Assembly (NCBI RefSeq): GCF_014196205.1
Contig: NZ_JACIDE010000001.1
Coordinates: 186,001-250,000, forward strand
Reading direction: 5' to 3'
DNA length: 64,000 nucleotides
Source: Anoxybacteroides voinovskiense
Lineage (GTDB): Bacteria; Bacillota; Bacilli; Bacillales; Anoxybacillaceae
Positions 54,559 through 62,900 of this stretch are shown in pieces. A model generated the notes under the pieces. That model was not told where the DNA came from. It made no database searches and saw nothing but the letters and a program-made list of their open reading frames with translations. How positions within the stretch are numbered: position 1 is the first letter of the stretch; each line of letters begins with the position of its first letter. The position numbers were made by a program, and so were the translations under genes.

Positions 54559-55827
54559 ATGATTGGAGCGTTTGTCAAAAAACAACTGCTACTGCTGGTG
54601 CGAAACCGTCATGAAGTGCTTATTCTCCTCGGAATGCCGCTTGTATTAATTACGATTTTAGGGTTTGCGCTTGGAAATATCATGGATGGCGATCACGCTG
54701 CCATTCACGCGAAAATCGCGTTTATGAACGAAGGGGACGAACAAAAAGAGCTGCAAGCATTTACGCGTGAAATAGACGCGATGAACATTCCAACAGAAAA
54801 AAAACAAATGCTGATCGAAGCCGCTCGTTCGATCGCGCCGATTACCGTACTAAAACAAGACGTGTTTGGCGACAAATCAGTAAAAAAATATATTCGCATC
54901 ATTGATGTACCACCCGCTCAACTAGAGAAAGTCCGCCAAAAGGACAGCTACGCCGCGATCATTCGCGTGCCGAATGGATTTACGTACAAGATGCTACAAT
55001 ACATGCTTTTGCAAAAAAACGAACACCCTCGCTTATTTTTTTATACAAACGAGGAAAAAGCGTGGACAGCTGAAATGGTGGGGCAAATTCTTGCTGCGTT
55101 TCAACGACACTATTCGCTAGCTGCCGCTCTTGGCAAGGCAGGGATAGCCAATCGTTCCTCGGCGATCGTTGACGTTCATGTAAATGGCAAAATGGAAACG
55201 GTGACGAAAAAACAGCCAATTCGTGCGGTCACCTATTATACGGTCGGAATGAGTGTCATGTTTGCTCTATATATCGCTTCAAACGTCGGAAGTTATGCGT
55301 TTGAAGAAAAGCGCTCCCACGTATTCGACCGGATGTTGTTAGCCAATGTGTCAAGATGGTCGTATATGGCAGGCATTTTCCTTTCAGCGACGCTGCTTGC
55401 ATGTTTGCAACTCTTTATTTTGTACGGCTTAACGTCGATCATATATGACATTACATGGGCAGATATCCCTGCATTTTTCGTCGTGACCGTATCGCTTGCG
55501 CTAACGGTCGGTGGGTTAGCGGTATTATTGACCGCGTTAAATTTCCGCGTCAATTCTGAGCAAGTATCGCGTTTTTTCCAAACCGTTCTCGTGACGATAT
55601 TTTCGCTTGTTGGTGGCAGCTATTTTCCTGCTGGTCAATTGTCCGATTTCATTAGCACTATCGGAACACTAACGCCGAACGGGGCAAGCATGAACGCCTA
55701 TTTAAAACTGCTACAAGGGTACCATTTTAGCGACATCGCCCACTCGGTCATATATTTATCCCTTTTTAGCATCACGACATTGTTGTTATCGATATGGGCT
55801 TTTCCGAAAAGGGGGAACGAATCGTGA
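54559..55827 (+). CDS. ABC-2 type transporter permease 1
   Basis: This 422-residue ABC-2 permease has one N-terminal membrane segment (RNRHEVLILLGMPLVLITILGFALG), a large extracytoplasmic domain (about residues 45-210) and five segments near the C-terminus. It follows the ATPase gene with a 10-bp gap and AGGGGG before ATG 54559; the frame is open up to 54541 without a ribosome site. It probably forms a heterodimer with the next permease. Confidence 0.88.
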   Translation: MIGAFVKKQLLLLVRNRHEVLILLGMPLVLITILGFALGNIMDGDHAAIHAKIAFMNEGDEQKELQAFTREIDAMNIPTEKKQMLIEAARSIAPITVLKQDVFGDKSVKKYIRIIDVPPAQLEKVRQKDSYAAIIRVPNGFTYKMLQYMLLQKNEHPRLFFYTNEEKAWTAEMVGQILAAFQRHYSLAAALGKAGIANRSSAIVDVHVNGKMETVTKKQPIRAVTYYTVGMSVMFALYIASNVGSYAFEEKRSHVFDRMLLANVSRWSYMAGIFLSATLLACLQLFILYGLTSIIYDITWADIPAFFVVTVSLALTVGGLAVLLTALNFRVNSEQVSRFFQTVLVTIFSLVGGSYFPAGQLSDFISTIGTLTPNGASMNAYLKLLQGYHFSDIAHSVIYLSLFSITTLLLSIWAFPKRGNES

Positions 55828-56924
55828 TTAGCATTTTATCGGCGAAATTTCGGCTGTTTTTACGAAACCCTTGGATGGTCATTATTATGTCGATCGTTTG
55901 CATTGTGATGGCTTCCGTTATTGGTGCTTCTAGTGAAAAGAGAATAAAAGTACCGGTTGTTAGCACGCTTGCTTCGCACGAAACAAACGAACTCCTTCAG
56001 TCGCTGAACAAGTCGCCATCGTTCCGCTTCGAACTAATGGAAAAAAGCAAAATGCGCACGCTCGTGGAAGAAGGAAAAGTAGAAGCAGGGGTAGAGCTTT
56101 CCAACCATGATTTTACGTTAATCATCACCTCGCAAACAGGAAATACGTTTTTTCTACGGCAGTATGTCCAAAAAGTATATAGCGAAAAAGAGCAAGCAAA
56201 CGCCATCGCTACACAGGCACACATTCCAGTCGAAAAAGCTATCAATATCGTAAACGAAGCAAAAGAGCATCCTGCGTTCACGGTGAAAACGATGAATTTC
56301 CGCGGAAAGCATGCGGTGACGATCGATTCACAACTGCAGCCGATTTTCGGCTTTTCCCTCTTTTTCGTTATTTATACCGTCGCGTTTCAAGTGCTGCAAC
56401 TATTGAAAGAAAAACGCGAAGGGGTGTGGAACCGAATGATTCTTTCCCGTCTCAAAAAATGGGAAATATACACAGGGAATCTGCTGTATAGTTTTATGAT
56501 TGGCTACCTTCAAATCGTACTCATTTTCTCCGTGTTTCGTTTTGGGTTAGGCATTCGTTTCCACGGGCAATTTGCCGAACTGCTCGTCTTGTTAGTACCG
56601 TATGTGTTTTCGCTCGTCGCCTTTTCGATGTTGCTTGTCGGCCTCGTTAAAAATGAGCAACAATTTCAAGCGCTCATTTCTCTCCTTGCCGTCAGCATGG
56701 CGATGATTGGCGGGGCATATTGGCCGTTAGAAATCGTTTCTTCTAACGTTTTATTAGCACTATCAAAAATCGTTCCATTGACGTACGGCATGGAGCTACT
56801 CAAAGGGGCTGCTGTCTATGGTCGCTCCATTACAGAATTGCTGTACCCGATGAGCATCTTATTTTTCATGGGCGTCGTATTCATGGGGATTGGCATTAAC
56901 CTTGTGGAACGAAAAAACGGCTAA
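55824..56924 (+). CDS. ABC-2 type transporter permease 2
   Basis: This 366-residue ABC-2 permease has the same layout as permease 1: one N-terminal segment, an extracytoplasmic domain and five C-terminal segments. GTG 55824 overlaps the previous stop (GTGA) and lies 8 bases after GGGGG, so it is favoured over ATG 55794. It ends the operon. The substrate is unknown; antimicrobial peptides or drugs are usual for kinase-linked exporters of this type. Confidence 0.87.
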   Translation: MISILSAKFRLFLRNPWMVIIMSIVCIVMASVIGASSEKRIKVPVVSTLASHETNELLQSLNKSPSFRFELMEKSKMRTLVEEGKVEAGVELSNHDFTLIITSQTGNTFFLRQYVQKVYSEKEQANAIATQAHIPVEKAINIVNEAKEHPAFTVKTMNFRGKHAVTIDSQLQPIFGFSLFFVIYTVAFQVLQLLKEKREGVWNRMILSRLKKWEIYTGNLLYSFMIGYLQIVLIFSVFRFGLGIRFHGQFAELLVLLVPYVFSLVAFSMLLVGLVKNEQQFQALISLLAVSMAMIGGAYWPLEIVSSNVLLALSKIVPLTYGMELLKGAAVYGRSITELLYPMSILFFMGVVFMGIGINLVERKNG

Positions 56925-56933
56925 AACATTGGC

Positions 56934-56961
56934 AATCTCCCTCGCCAATAAGCGAGGGAGA
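56934..56961. terminator. Stem-loop between convergent ABC permease and YhfC genes
   Basis: ATCTCCCTCGC (56934-56944) and GCGAGGGAGAT (56951-56961) form a perfect 11-bp stem with a 6-nt loop. The T-run is short (ATATTTAG), but the position favours a shared terminator. Confidence 0.75.
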
Positions 56962-57007
56962 TATTTAGTCCAAACTAACGAAAATCTTTGTGCCATCGAG
57001 CGAACAT

Positions 57008-57787
57008 TCAGGAAAAGCAATGGAACTTTTCGCTCATGCGTCGAATGAAAACAAGCGAAGCGATTGCGATGAAAGCGAGGAGCGTTTCGACCGTCCAAAC
57101 GTTGGAAATGATTTTCACTTGGTATAACGCAGGGACAACATCAATCAACGCATGAATGAAAATCGCATACACTACATAACGAAATTGCCCCTTCCGAACC
57201 CCGTATAAAACAAGAAGAGAAAGGGCCATATGGATCGCGATCGCAAACATTCGCTCGATACTACCTAATACATACACCCAATCTGGCTGATTTAACATGG
57301 TTTTGAGCATCTCCACTTGTGTAGCGGGAAGAGAGGAAGCAACTTGCTCAAACTGACCTGTTTGAACGAGATGAGACATCACCATCATATTTACGGCACT
57401 AAGCCCCCCAATGAGCACAGCTTCCATTCCTCCATGCCCTATCCCAAACGATAATCCGTCTCCGAATGTCCGATGGTTTTTTAACATGAAACGAAATCCG
57501 ATATACCTACCAATTTCCTCAAATACTCCAGCTGCTAACGCCCCATAAGCAACAAACGCCCAAACGTTATCTGTGCCTTTTAATGATGTTCCACTTGGAT
57601 CCATGACAAGTATATGAACGATTTTCTCGAGCACTTGTGAAAATAACACAAAAATAAGCATACCAACACCGAACGCTTTCCAAGAAAGCCAGCCTTTTTT
57701 CCTTCCATATATGATAAGCGCGAAAGGAACAAACAAGGAAAGAAACAACTGAATAAACATCCAAAACAACACGATCCCCCCGTTCAT
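57008..57787 (-). CDS. YhfC family intramembrane protein (putative glutamic protease)
   Basis: This 259-residue protein with about seven membrane segments matches the YhfC family, related to CAAX-type glutamic intramembrane proteases. Candidate catalytic residues are the EE in GVFEEIGRYIGFRF and the His in FGIGHGGMEAV. Its ATG overlaps the sdpI stop by 4 bases, so it is coupled to the sdpR-sdpI pair. This linkage suggests a role in the same immunity or stress response, which is inference. Confidence 0.85.
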   Translation of the reverse strand: MNGGIVLFWMFIQLFLSLFVPFALIIYGRKKGWLSWKAFGVGMLIFVLFSQVLEKIVHILVMDPSGTSLKGTDNVWAFVAYGALAAGVFEEIGRYIGFRFMLKNHRTFGDGLSFGIGHGGMEAVLIGGLSAVNMMVMSHLVQTGQFEQVASSLPATQVEMLKTMLNQPDWVYVLGSIERMFAIAIHMALSLLVLYGVRKGQFRYVVYAIFIHALIDVVPALYQVKIISNVWTVETLLAFIAIASLVFIRRMSEKFHCFS

Positions 57788-58410
57788 TTACGCGAAAAGA
57801 TATACGACTGGATAAACAGATACATCGTGCCACCAAACACGATGATTAAGAGAAGAACAAAGCGCCATACACTTTCTGTAAATACCGTCAGCATAACCAA
57901 TACCCCCATAATAACAAACACTTTCCCTCCGACACGATGCGTTTTTTGCCAAACCTCCTCATTTTCCAATGTCCAAGGAGTGCGAATGCCGAAAAAGTAA
58001 TTCGGTTTAATTTTCGGCATATAATTGCCAAGGACAATAAACAATCCCCCAACTCCAATTGGCACCACGACATCGACTTGCACAGAAAACCCGATATTGT
58101 ATGCGAGTGTTACTACATGTAGACTAAACAAAAAGAGGACAAATACATGCAAAAAAATGCGATATACTTTTTCAAATTTCTCGTAGTTTTCTTTTCGTGG
58201 ATCAACTTTCGGTAAAAAGATGACGAGAGCGACAATTCCTGTTAAAAAGATCGGAAATAATAACGCTCCCCACCATTTGTTCATAAAACCATCTGCTTCC
58301 CCTGCAGCGTTCCAATGAACGGTCACTTCGTTTGGTAAATATGGAATCGCAACTAAACTCAATACGTAGCTACATGCAATGAGAATAATAATAAACCAAT
58401 ACTTTTTCAT
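57784..58410 (-). CDS. sdpI: SdpI family immunity-type membrane protein
   Basis: This 208-residue membrane protein with about six segments matches SdpI of Bacillus subtilis, which gives immunity to the SdpC toxin and holds SdpR at the membrane. It has the DUF1648 start (PNEVTVHWNAAGEADGF) and the SdpI motif EEVWQKTHRVGGKVF. No sdpC toxin gene is in the window, so the homologue may protect against toxins from other cells or sense envelope stress. It overlaps both sdpR and the YhfC-type gene. Confidence 0.88.
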   Translation of the reverse strand: MKKYWFIIILIACSYVLSLVAIPYLPNEVTVHWNAAGEADGFMNKWWGALLFPIFLTGIVALVIFLPKVDPRKENYEKFEKVYRIFLHVFVLFLFSLHVVTLAYNIGFSVQVDVVVPIGVGGLFIVLGNYMPKIKPNYFFGIRTPWTLENEEVWQKTHRVGGKVFVIMGVLVMLTVFTESVWRFVLLLIIVFGGTMYLFIQSYIFSRK

Positions 58411-58685
58411 GATTTATCCCCTTCTTTTTGTAATATATCGTAAAACCAACTCATTAAATCTTGGAAAACAGTTGTGTTTAATGAGTAATAAATGTGCTGG
58501 CCAACGCGGCGGTCTTCGACTAAATCGGCTTGTTTTAATATTTTCAAATGATGGGAAACACTTGGCTTTTGCATATCAAAGTGTTCCGCAATTTCTCCTG
58601 CCGTCAAGTCTCCTTTTTTTAGTAGCGACAAAATTTTCCGGCGGTTCGGATCGGCAATCGCTTTAAACGCCTCGTTAAACGACAT
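58407..58685 (-). CDS. sdpR: ArsR family regulator SdpR
   Basis: This 92-residue winged-helix protein resembles Bacillus subtilis SdpR: KAIADPNRRKILSLLKKGDLTAGEIAEHF and then KPSVSHHLKILKQADLV. ATG 58685 is preferred to GTG 58697 because GGTGAAAAAG precedes it. The stop overlaps sdpI. SdpR represses its own operon, and two matching palindromes lie directly upstream. Confidence 0.9.
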   Translation of the reverse strand: MSFNEAFKAIADPNRRKILSLLKKGDLTAGEIAEHFDMQKPSVSHHLKILKQADLVEDRRVGQHIYYSLNTTVFQDLMSWFYDILQKEGDKS

Positions 58686-58707
58686 CTTTTTCACCAACTT
58701 TCTTTTA

Positions 58708-58772
58708 GATATTTAGACAAATTTCTAAATATCGAACAAAAGAATAGATATTTAGATGAATTTCTAATTACA
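58708..58772. promoter_or_regulatory. Two operator-like palindromes upstream of sdpR
   Basis: GATATTTAGA-N6-TCTAAATATC (58708-58733) is perfect with 10-bp arms. A second site, GATATTTAGA-N6-TCTAATTACA (58747-58772), keeps the same left arm and the core TTAGA-N6-TCTAA. Centres are 39 bp apart. They are probable SdpR sites. Confidence 0.75.
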
Positions 58773-58886
58773 TCATATTCCATATCGTGTCCGTCTGTCA
58801 ATCGTTTAATAAAACACCCATGAGGAAGTTTTTCTCGCCACCCAAGAATGAAAATAACCGTTCATGAACCCTTTATTTTCACAGAA

Positions 58887-58914
58887 AAAAGAGCACCCGA
58901 TTAGGTGCCCCTTT
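58887..58914 (-). terminator. Terminator after the secreted coiled-coil gene
   Basis: A stem (AAAAGAGCACC / GGTGCCCCTTT) with a 6-nt loop at the end of the gene, followed on the minus strand by TTTTTTC. Confidence 0.8.
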
Positions 58915-59654
58915 TATAAAAGATTAAGTAACGCTTTTTTGTTTTGTTGAACTTGCTCGTCCAACACTTTCACTTTTTCTTTCAACTGTTGAATGCCTTG
59001 GTCATTAGAACCGACTTTCTTTTCCAATGCACGGATTTCATTTTTCACCGCTTTCAGTTGATTAGAAAGCGAGAGCAGTTTGCCAATAAGTTCGTCAATT
59101 TGCTCTTGTTTTGCTTCTTCATTGTCGCCTTCGTCCTCTTTCTCCACCGCTGGTTTGGTATCGGTTACCGTTGGTGAAGTTGTCGTTGTTGTATCACTCG
59201 TAATTGTTGTTGTATCGCTTGTTGTCGACGTTTCGCCAGCAGTATTCGTCGTTACATTTGCTTGATCGCTCGGTGTTTGCGTCTGGTCTGATGTTGGTGT
59301 TGTGGAATCCGTCGGCGTTGTGTCCGTTGTTGGTGCTGGTTGGGTGTTCGACTCGCTAAGCGCTTGAATTTCAGCGGTTACGCTGTTCATTCGCTCACTG
59401 ATTTTCCCGACTTTTTTGTTCAATTCTGCTAATTTTTTTGCAAGCATTTGTTGCTCTTTTTTCTGCTTTGCTAATTCTCGCTTCTCTTTTTCTACGTTTC
59501 TTTTCTCTTTTTTCTCCGCTAGCTTTTTCACTACAAACTCGCTTTTTTCTACATGCTTCGTTCTCGCAACGTGTTTTCCATCATGCTTTGCCGCAAACGC
59601 AGGCGATGCGACAAGCATCGAAGCTAGTAAAATTGGCAATCCTTTTTTGAACAT
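58914..59654 (-). CDS. Secreted coiled-coil protein with Thr/Ser-rich linker
   Basis: The 246-residue protein has a typical Sec signal peptide (MFKKGLPILLASMLVASPAFA, cleavage after AFA), a basic coiled-coil region (about 25-100, rich in Lys/Glu), a long Thr/Ser/Asp-rich linker (about 105-165) that looks like a wall-spanning or exposed segment, and a second coiled coil (about 180-246). There is no anchor motif. Two coiled coils joined by a linker suggest a fibre-like or matrix protein, but no family is recognised. A class I c-di-GMP riboswitch in its leader implies control by the motile-sessile switch. Confidence 0.8.
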   Translation of the reverse strand: MFKKGLPILLASMLVASPAFAAKHDGKHVARTKHVEKSEFVVKKLAEKKEKRNVEKEKRELAKQKKEQQMLAKKLAELNKKVGKISERMNSVTAEIQALSESNTQPAPTTDTTPTDSTTPTSDQTQTPSDQANVTTNTAGETSTTSDTTTITSDTTTTTSPTVTDTKPAVEKEDEGDNEEAKQEQIDELIGKLLSLSNQLKAVKNEIRALEKKVGSNDQGIQQLKEKVKVLDEQVQQNKKALLNLL

Positions 59655-59692
59655 TACCGTTTCCTCCTTTAGATGTAATGATTCATTTGTTT

Positions 59693-59772
59693 GGTAATGG
59701 CAGCTGGCTGGCGTAGGTTTCCCCTTAGCCCCTCTAGCTTTGCGACGCTAAGTTTCCTTAGCTGTGCCCTTA
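59693..59772 (-). ncRNA. Class I cyclic-di-GMP riboswitch (GEMM)
   Basis: The minus-strand leader folds as expected for GEMM-I: a closing stem GGCA/TGCC (59766-59770 region and 59697-59702), a first hairpin GCTAAG-GAAA-CTTAGC with a GNRA tetraloop, the conserved CGCAAAGC stretch, GGGGCTAAGG, and the tetraloop-receptor part CCAGCCAGCTGCC. The first base of the usual ACGCAAAGC is T here. Just after it, CATTACC can pair with GGTAATG, which contains the start codon of the downstream gene, so translation control is possible. No strong terminator is seen between the aptamer and the gene. Confidence 0.82.
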
Positions 59773-59778
59773 TTAAAA

Positions 59779-59806
59779 AGTATACCATGCGTTTCTTCTC
59801 ATGCAA
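59779..59806 (-). promoter_or_regulatory. Promoter of the riboswitch-controlled gene
   Basis: On the minus strand TATACT (59779-59784) preceded by TGG is an extended -10, with TTGCAT as a -35 16 bases upstream. Transcription would start close to the first base of the riboswitch. Confidence 0.65.
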
Positions 59807-59918
59807 TCGAGGCAAAATTCCTATTTTTCTAGCAAAAATATACAAACACACAAGGACAGAAGGAACGAACGTAGAAGTTTATATAACTATCAAACTATTT
59901 GTGCAAAGGAGGAAAAAG

Positions 59919-60632
59919 ATGCTCGCAAACTGGCTAAAAGAATCAACGACTACGGTCGTATTTACCGGCGCAGGAATGTCGACAGAAAGCGGGTTGCCCG
60001 ATTTTCGTTCGGCAAAAACGGGGCTTTGGCATACGAAAAATCCACAGCAATTAGCGAGTACGTATGCGCTAAAACATAACCGCGAGGAATTTGTCGCGTT
60101 TTACCAATATCGCATTCGCACGCTTCTTGAATGCCAGCCACATATTGGGCATACGATTTTGGCAGATTGGCAAAAACGAGGGATTATTCATCAAATCGTC
60201 ACGCAAAATGTCGACGGCTTTCACCAACAAGCTGGCAGCACAAATGTCGTCGAATTGCACGGGACGTTGCGAACCGTCTATTGCTTGCGCTGTAAGCAAA
60301 CGTACGATGTGAAACGATATGTAGACGAACAGTTTGAGTGCACATGCGGCGGCTTTTTGCGCCCTTCCGTCGTCTTATTTGGCGAATCGCTGCCATCTTT
60401 TGCAATTGACCAAGCGTGGACAGCAGCACAACAAGCCGATTTATGGATCGTGCTCGGCTCTTCTTTGCAAGTATCACCAGCTAACGAGCTTCCTGTCATC
60501 GCTAAACGAAGCGGGGCAAAATTAGTTATCGTGAATATGGAACCGACCGAACTAGACGATTGGGCAGATCTCACTATCCATAACCGAAAAATCGGGGATG
60601 TTTTACAAGAAATCGATCACGCACTACGTTAG
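59919..60632 (+). CDS. NAD-dependent protein deacylase, Sir2 family
   Basis: This 237-residue sirtuin removes acyl groups from lysine with NAD. It has the NAD motif GAGMSTESGLPDFRS, the catalytic segment QNVDGFHQQAGS with its following HG, and four zinc-cysteines (CLRCKQ and CTCGG). ATG 59919 has AAGGAGG 7 bases upstream; the frame extends to 59691 through the riboswitch, which is not coding. It is the homologue of Bacillus SrtN or E. coli CobB. It is divergent from the riboswitch gene. Confidence 0.93.
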   Translation: MLANWLKESTTTVVFTGAGMSTESGLPDFRSAKTGLWHTKNPQQLASTYALKHNREEFVAFYQYRIRTLLECQPHIGHTILADWQKRGIIHQIVTQNVDGFHQQAGSTNVVELHGTLRTVYCLRCKQTYDVKRYVDEQFECTCGGFLRPSVVLFGESLPSFAIDQAWTAAQQADLWIVLGSSLQVSPANELPVIAKRSGAKLVIVNMEPTELDDWADLTIHNRKIGDVLQEIDHALR

Positions 60633-60640
60633 AATAGCAA

Positions 60641-60663
60641 AAAGAGAGCCAGTGGCTCTCTTT
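60641..60663. terminator. Bidirectional terminator between sirtuin and ahpF
   Basis: AAAGAGAGCC (60641-60650) and GGCTCTCTTT (60654-60663) form a 10-bp stem with a 3-nt loop, with an A-run before it; similar in sequence to the terminator at 26824-26850. Confidence 0.88.
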
Positions 60664-62191
60664 AATTTCGGATAAGATAGTCAAACGCCCCTAATGCGGC
60701 GGTAGCGCCTGAACCCATCGAAATAATGATTTGTTTGTATGCGCTGTCCGTGCAGTCCCCTGCCGCAAAGACGCCTGGGACGTTTGTCGCACCTCGTTTG
60801 TCAACGATAATTTCGCCGAACCGATTGCGTTCCACGACTCCATCTAGCCATTCGGTATTTGGTACAAGGCCGATTTGCACAAATACGCCTTGTAATTCAA
60901 TGTGATGCTCTTTTCCGGTTGCTCGGTCGATATACGTGATGCCATTGACTTTGTCTGTCCCAGCAATTTCTTTCGTTTGCGCATTTTTGATGACCGTTAC
61001 GTTCGGCAAGCTGTACAACCGGTCTTGCAACACCGCGTCCGCTTTTAATTCTGGCGCAAATTCAAGAACCGTCACATGTTTAGCGATTCCGGCAAGGTCA
61101 ATCGCTGCTTCTACTCCAGAGTTGCCACCGCCAATGACCGCGACGTGTTTTCCTTCAAACAACGGACCGTCGCAATGCGGGCAGTAAGCCACCCCTTTGT
61201 TTTTAAACTCCGACTCGCCCGGAACGCCAAGATTGCGCCAACGCGCACCTGTGGCGATAATGACCGTTTTACTTTTTAACACAGCGCCGTTTTCTAGCTC
61301 CACTTCAATCAAATCTTTCTTTTCTAGCCGTTGAACGCGCTGTAAGTTCATAATGTCCACATTGTAATGTTTGACATGCTCTTCAAGGCTTGCGGCAAGC
61401 TTCGGACCTTCGGTATATTTTACGCTAATAAAGTTTTCAATGCCTAACGTATCTAAAATTTGCCCGCCAAAGCGTTCCGCAACAATGCCTGTCCGAATGC
61501 CTTTCCGCGCTGCATAAATCGCTGCCGTTGCCCCTGCAGGTCCGCCGCCGACAACAAGCACGTCAAACGGATCTTTGTCGGCAAAGGCGGAAGCGTCTGG
61601 TATGCTTCCTAATTTCGCAAGAATTTCCTCAAGCGACATGCGGCCACTAGCGAACGGCTCACCATTTAAAAAGACGGTCGGCACCGCCATGACGCCTTTT
61701 TGTTCCACTTCGTCTTTAAACGCTGCCCCGTCAATCATCGTATGCGACACGTTCGGATGTAAGACGCTCATCACGTTTAATGCTTGGACGACATCTGGGC
61801 AGTTATGGCACGTCAAACTGACGTACGTTTCAAAACGGTACGTGCCTTTTAAGTGTTTAATTTGCTCAATAACTGCTGGATCGACTTTTGGCGGTCTTCC
61901 GCTTACTTGAAGCAACGCTAAGACAAGCGACGTAAATTCATGCCCTAAAGGCACTCCCGCAAAGACAACGCCTGTTTCTTCCCCAACGCGGTTGACGCTA
62001 AAGCTTGGCGTTCTTTCAAGCGTCGTTTTCTCTACGTTGATTTTCGATGACATTGCCGCTAGTTCATCGACTAACGAAAGCATGTCGCGGGAAACTTTGT
62101 CGTCTCCCGCGCTCACTTTTATCACAATGTCATTTTCCATCAGTTGTAGATATTGGGCGAGCTGCGCTTTAATTTCCGCATCCAATATCAT
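60662..62191 (-). CDS. ahpF: Alkyl hydroperoxide reductase subunit F
   Basis: This 509-residue flavoprotein reduces AhpC with NADH. It has an N-terminal double-thioredoxin domain with CHNCPDVV, a FAD domain ([19 protein letters not shown]) and a thioredoxin reductase-like active pair CPHCDGPLF. It lies 13 bp downstream of ahpC. The length and layout match Bacillus AhpF. Confidence 0.96.
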   Translation of the reverse strand: MILDAEIKAQLAQYLQLMENDIVIKVSAGDDKVSRDMLSLVDELAAMSSKINVEKTTLERTPSFSVNRVGEETGVVFAGVPLGHEFTSLVLALLQVSGRPPKVDPAVIEQIKHLKGTYRFETYVSLTCHNCPDVVQALNVMSVLHPNVSHTMIDGAAFKDEVEQKGVMAVPTVFLNGEPFASGRMSLEEILAKLGSIPDASAFADKDPFDVLVVGGGPAGATAAIYAARKGIRTGIVAERFGGQILDTLGIENFISVKYTEGPKLAASLEEHVKHYNVDIMNLQRVQRLEKKDLIEVELENGAVLKSKTVIIATGARWRNLGVPGESEFKNKGVAYCPHCDGPLFEGKHVAVIGGGNSGVEAAIDLAGIAKHVTVLEFAPELKADAVLQDRLYSLPNVTVIKNAQTKEIAGTDKVNGITYIDRATGKEHHIELQGVFVQIGLVPNTEWLDGVVERNRFGEIIVDKRGATNVPGVFAAGDCTDSAYKQIIISMGSGATAALGAFDYLIRN

Positions 62192-62204
62192 GACATAAGC
62201 CTCC

Positions 62205-62768
62205 TTAAATTTTCCCTACAAGGTCAAGGCTTGGCTTAAGCGTTTCTGCTCCTTCTTGCCATTTTGCTGGGCAAACTTCGCCTGGGTTGTTGCGCACGTA
62301 TTGTGCTGCTTTAATTTTGTTGACGATTGTGCTTGCATCGCGGCCGATACCGTCTGCGTTAATTTCCACCGCTTGCACGACACCGTCTGGATCGATGATG
62401 AACGTACCGCGTTGCGCAAGACCTGTTTCTTCATCTAATACTTCAAACATGCGCGATAGTTTTTGCGAAGGGTCGCCAATCATTACGTATTCGATTTTGC
62501 TGATCGCTGGCGATGTATCGTGCCATGCTTTATGGGTGAAATGTGTATCTGTCGAAACAGAGTATACTTCCACCCCAAGGTCTTTTAATGTTGCATATTG
62601 GTTTTGCAAGTCTTCTAACTCTGTTGGGCACACGAATGTAAAGTCCGCTGGATAGAAGCAAACAACGCTCCATTTTCCTTTGAAGTTTTCGTCTGTTACC
62701 TCGATGAAATCCCCGTTGTGAAACGCCATCGCTTTAAATGGTTGTACTTGTTTTCCGATTAAAGACAT
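62205..62768 (-). CDS. ahpC: Alkyl hydroperoxide reductase subunit C (peroxiredoxin)
   Basis: This 187-residue typical 2-Cys peroxiredoxin reduces organic hydroperoxides and hydrogen peroxide. The peroxidatic cysteine is C47 in FTFVCPTE and the resolving cysteine is C166 in GEVCPAKW. It is the first gene of ahpC-ahpF, and a PerR-like box lies upstream. Confidence 0.97.
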   Translation of the reverse strand: MSLIGKQVQPFKAMAFHNGDFIEVTDENFKGKWSVVCFYPADFTFVCPTELEDLQNQYATLKDLGVEVYSVSTDTHFTHKAWHDTSPAISKIEYVMIGDPSQKLSRMFEVLDEETGLAQRGTFIIDPDGVVQAVEINADGIGRDASTIVNKIKAAQYVRNNPGEVCPAKWQEGAETLKPSLDLVGKI

Positions 62769-62804
62769 TGCTCATCTACCTCCTAAGAATATTGGTTCGT
62801 TTAA

Positions 62805-62819
62805 TTATAATAATTTTAA
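62805..62819. promoter_or_regulatory. PerR-like box upstream of ahpC
   Basis: TTATAATAATTTTAA (62805-62819) matches the Bacillus Per-box consensus TTATAATNATTATAA at all but one position. PerR represses ahpCF in Bacillus until peroxide oxidises it. Confidence 0.75.
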
Positions 62820-62900
62820 TTCGATATTTATTATCATATAGTAGTATCTATTTGTCAAGACATACGCCCTAGTTTCTTTTGATTTTTGTGAACAGATCCT

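Noticed and set aside
59691-59918. N-terminal extension of the sirtuin through the riboswitch region
   Set aside because: The extension has no ribosome site and covers the riboswitch promoter and aptamer on the other strand. The sirtuin fold begins at ATG 59919 with AAGGAGG.
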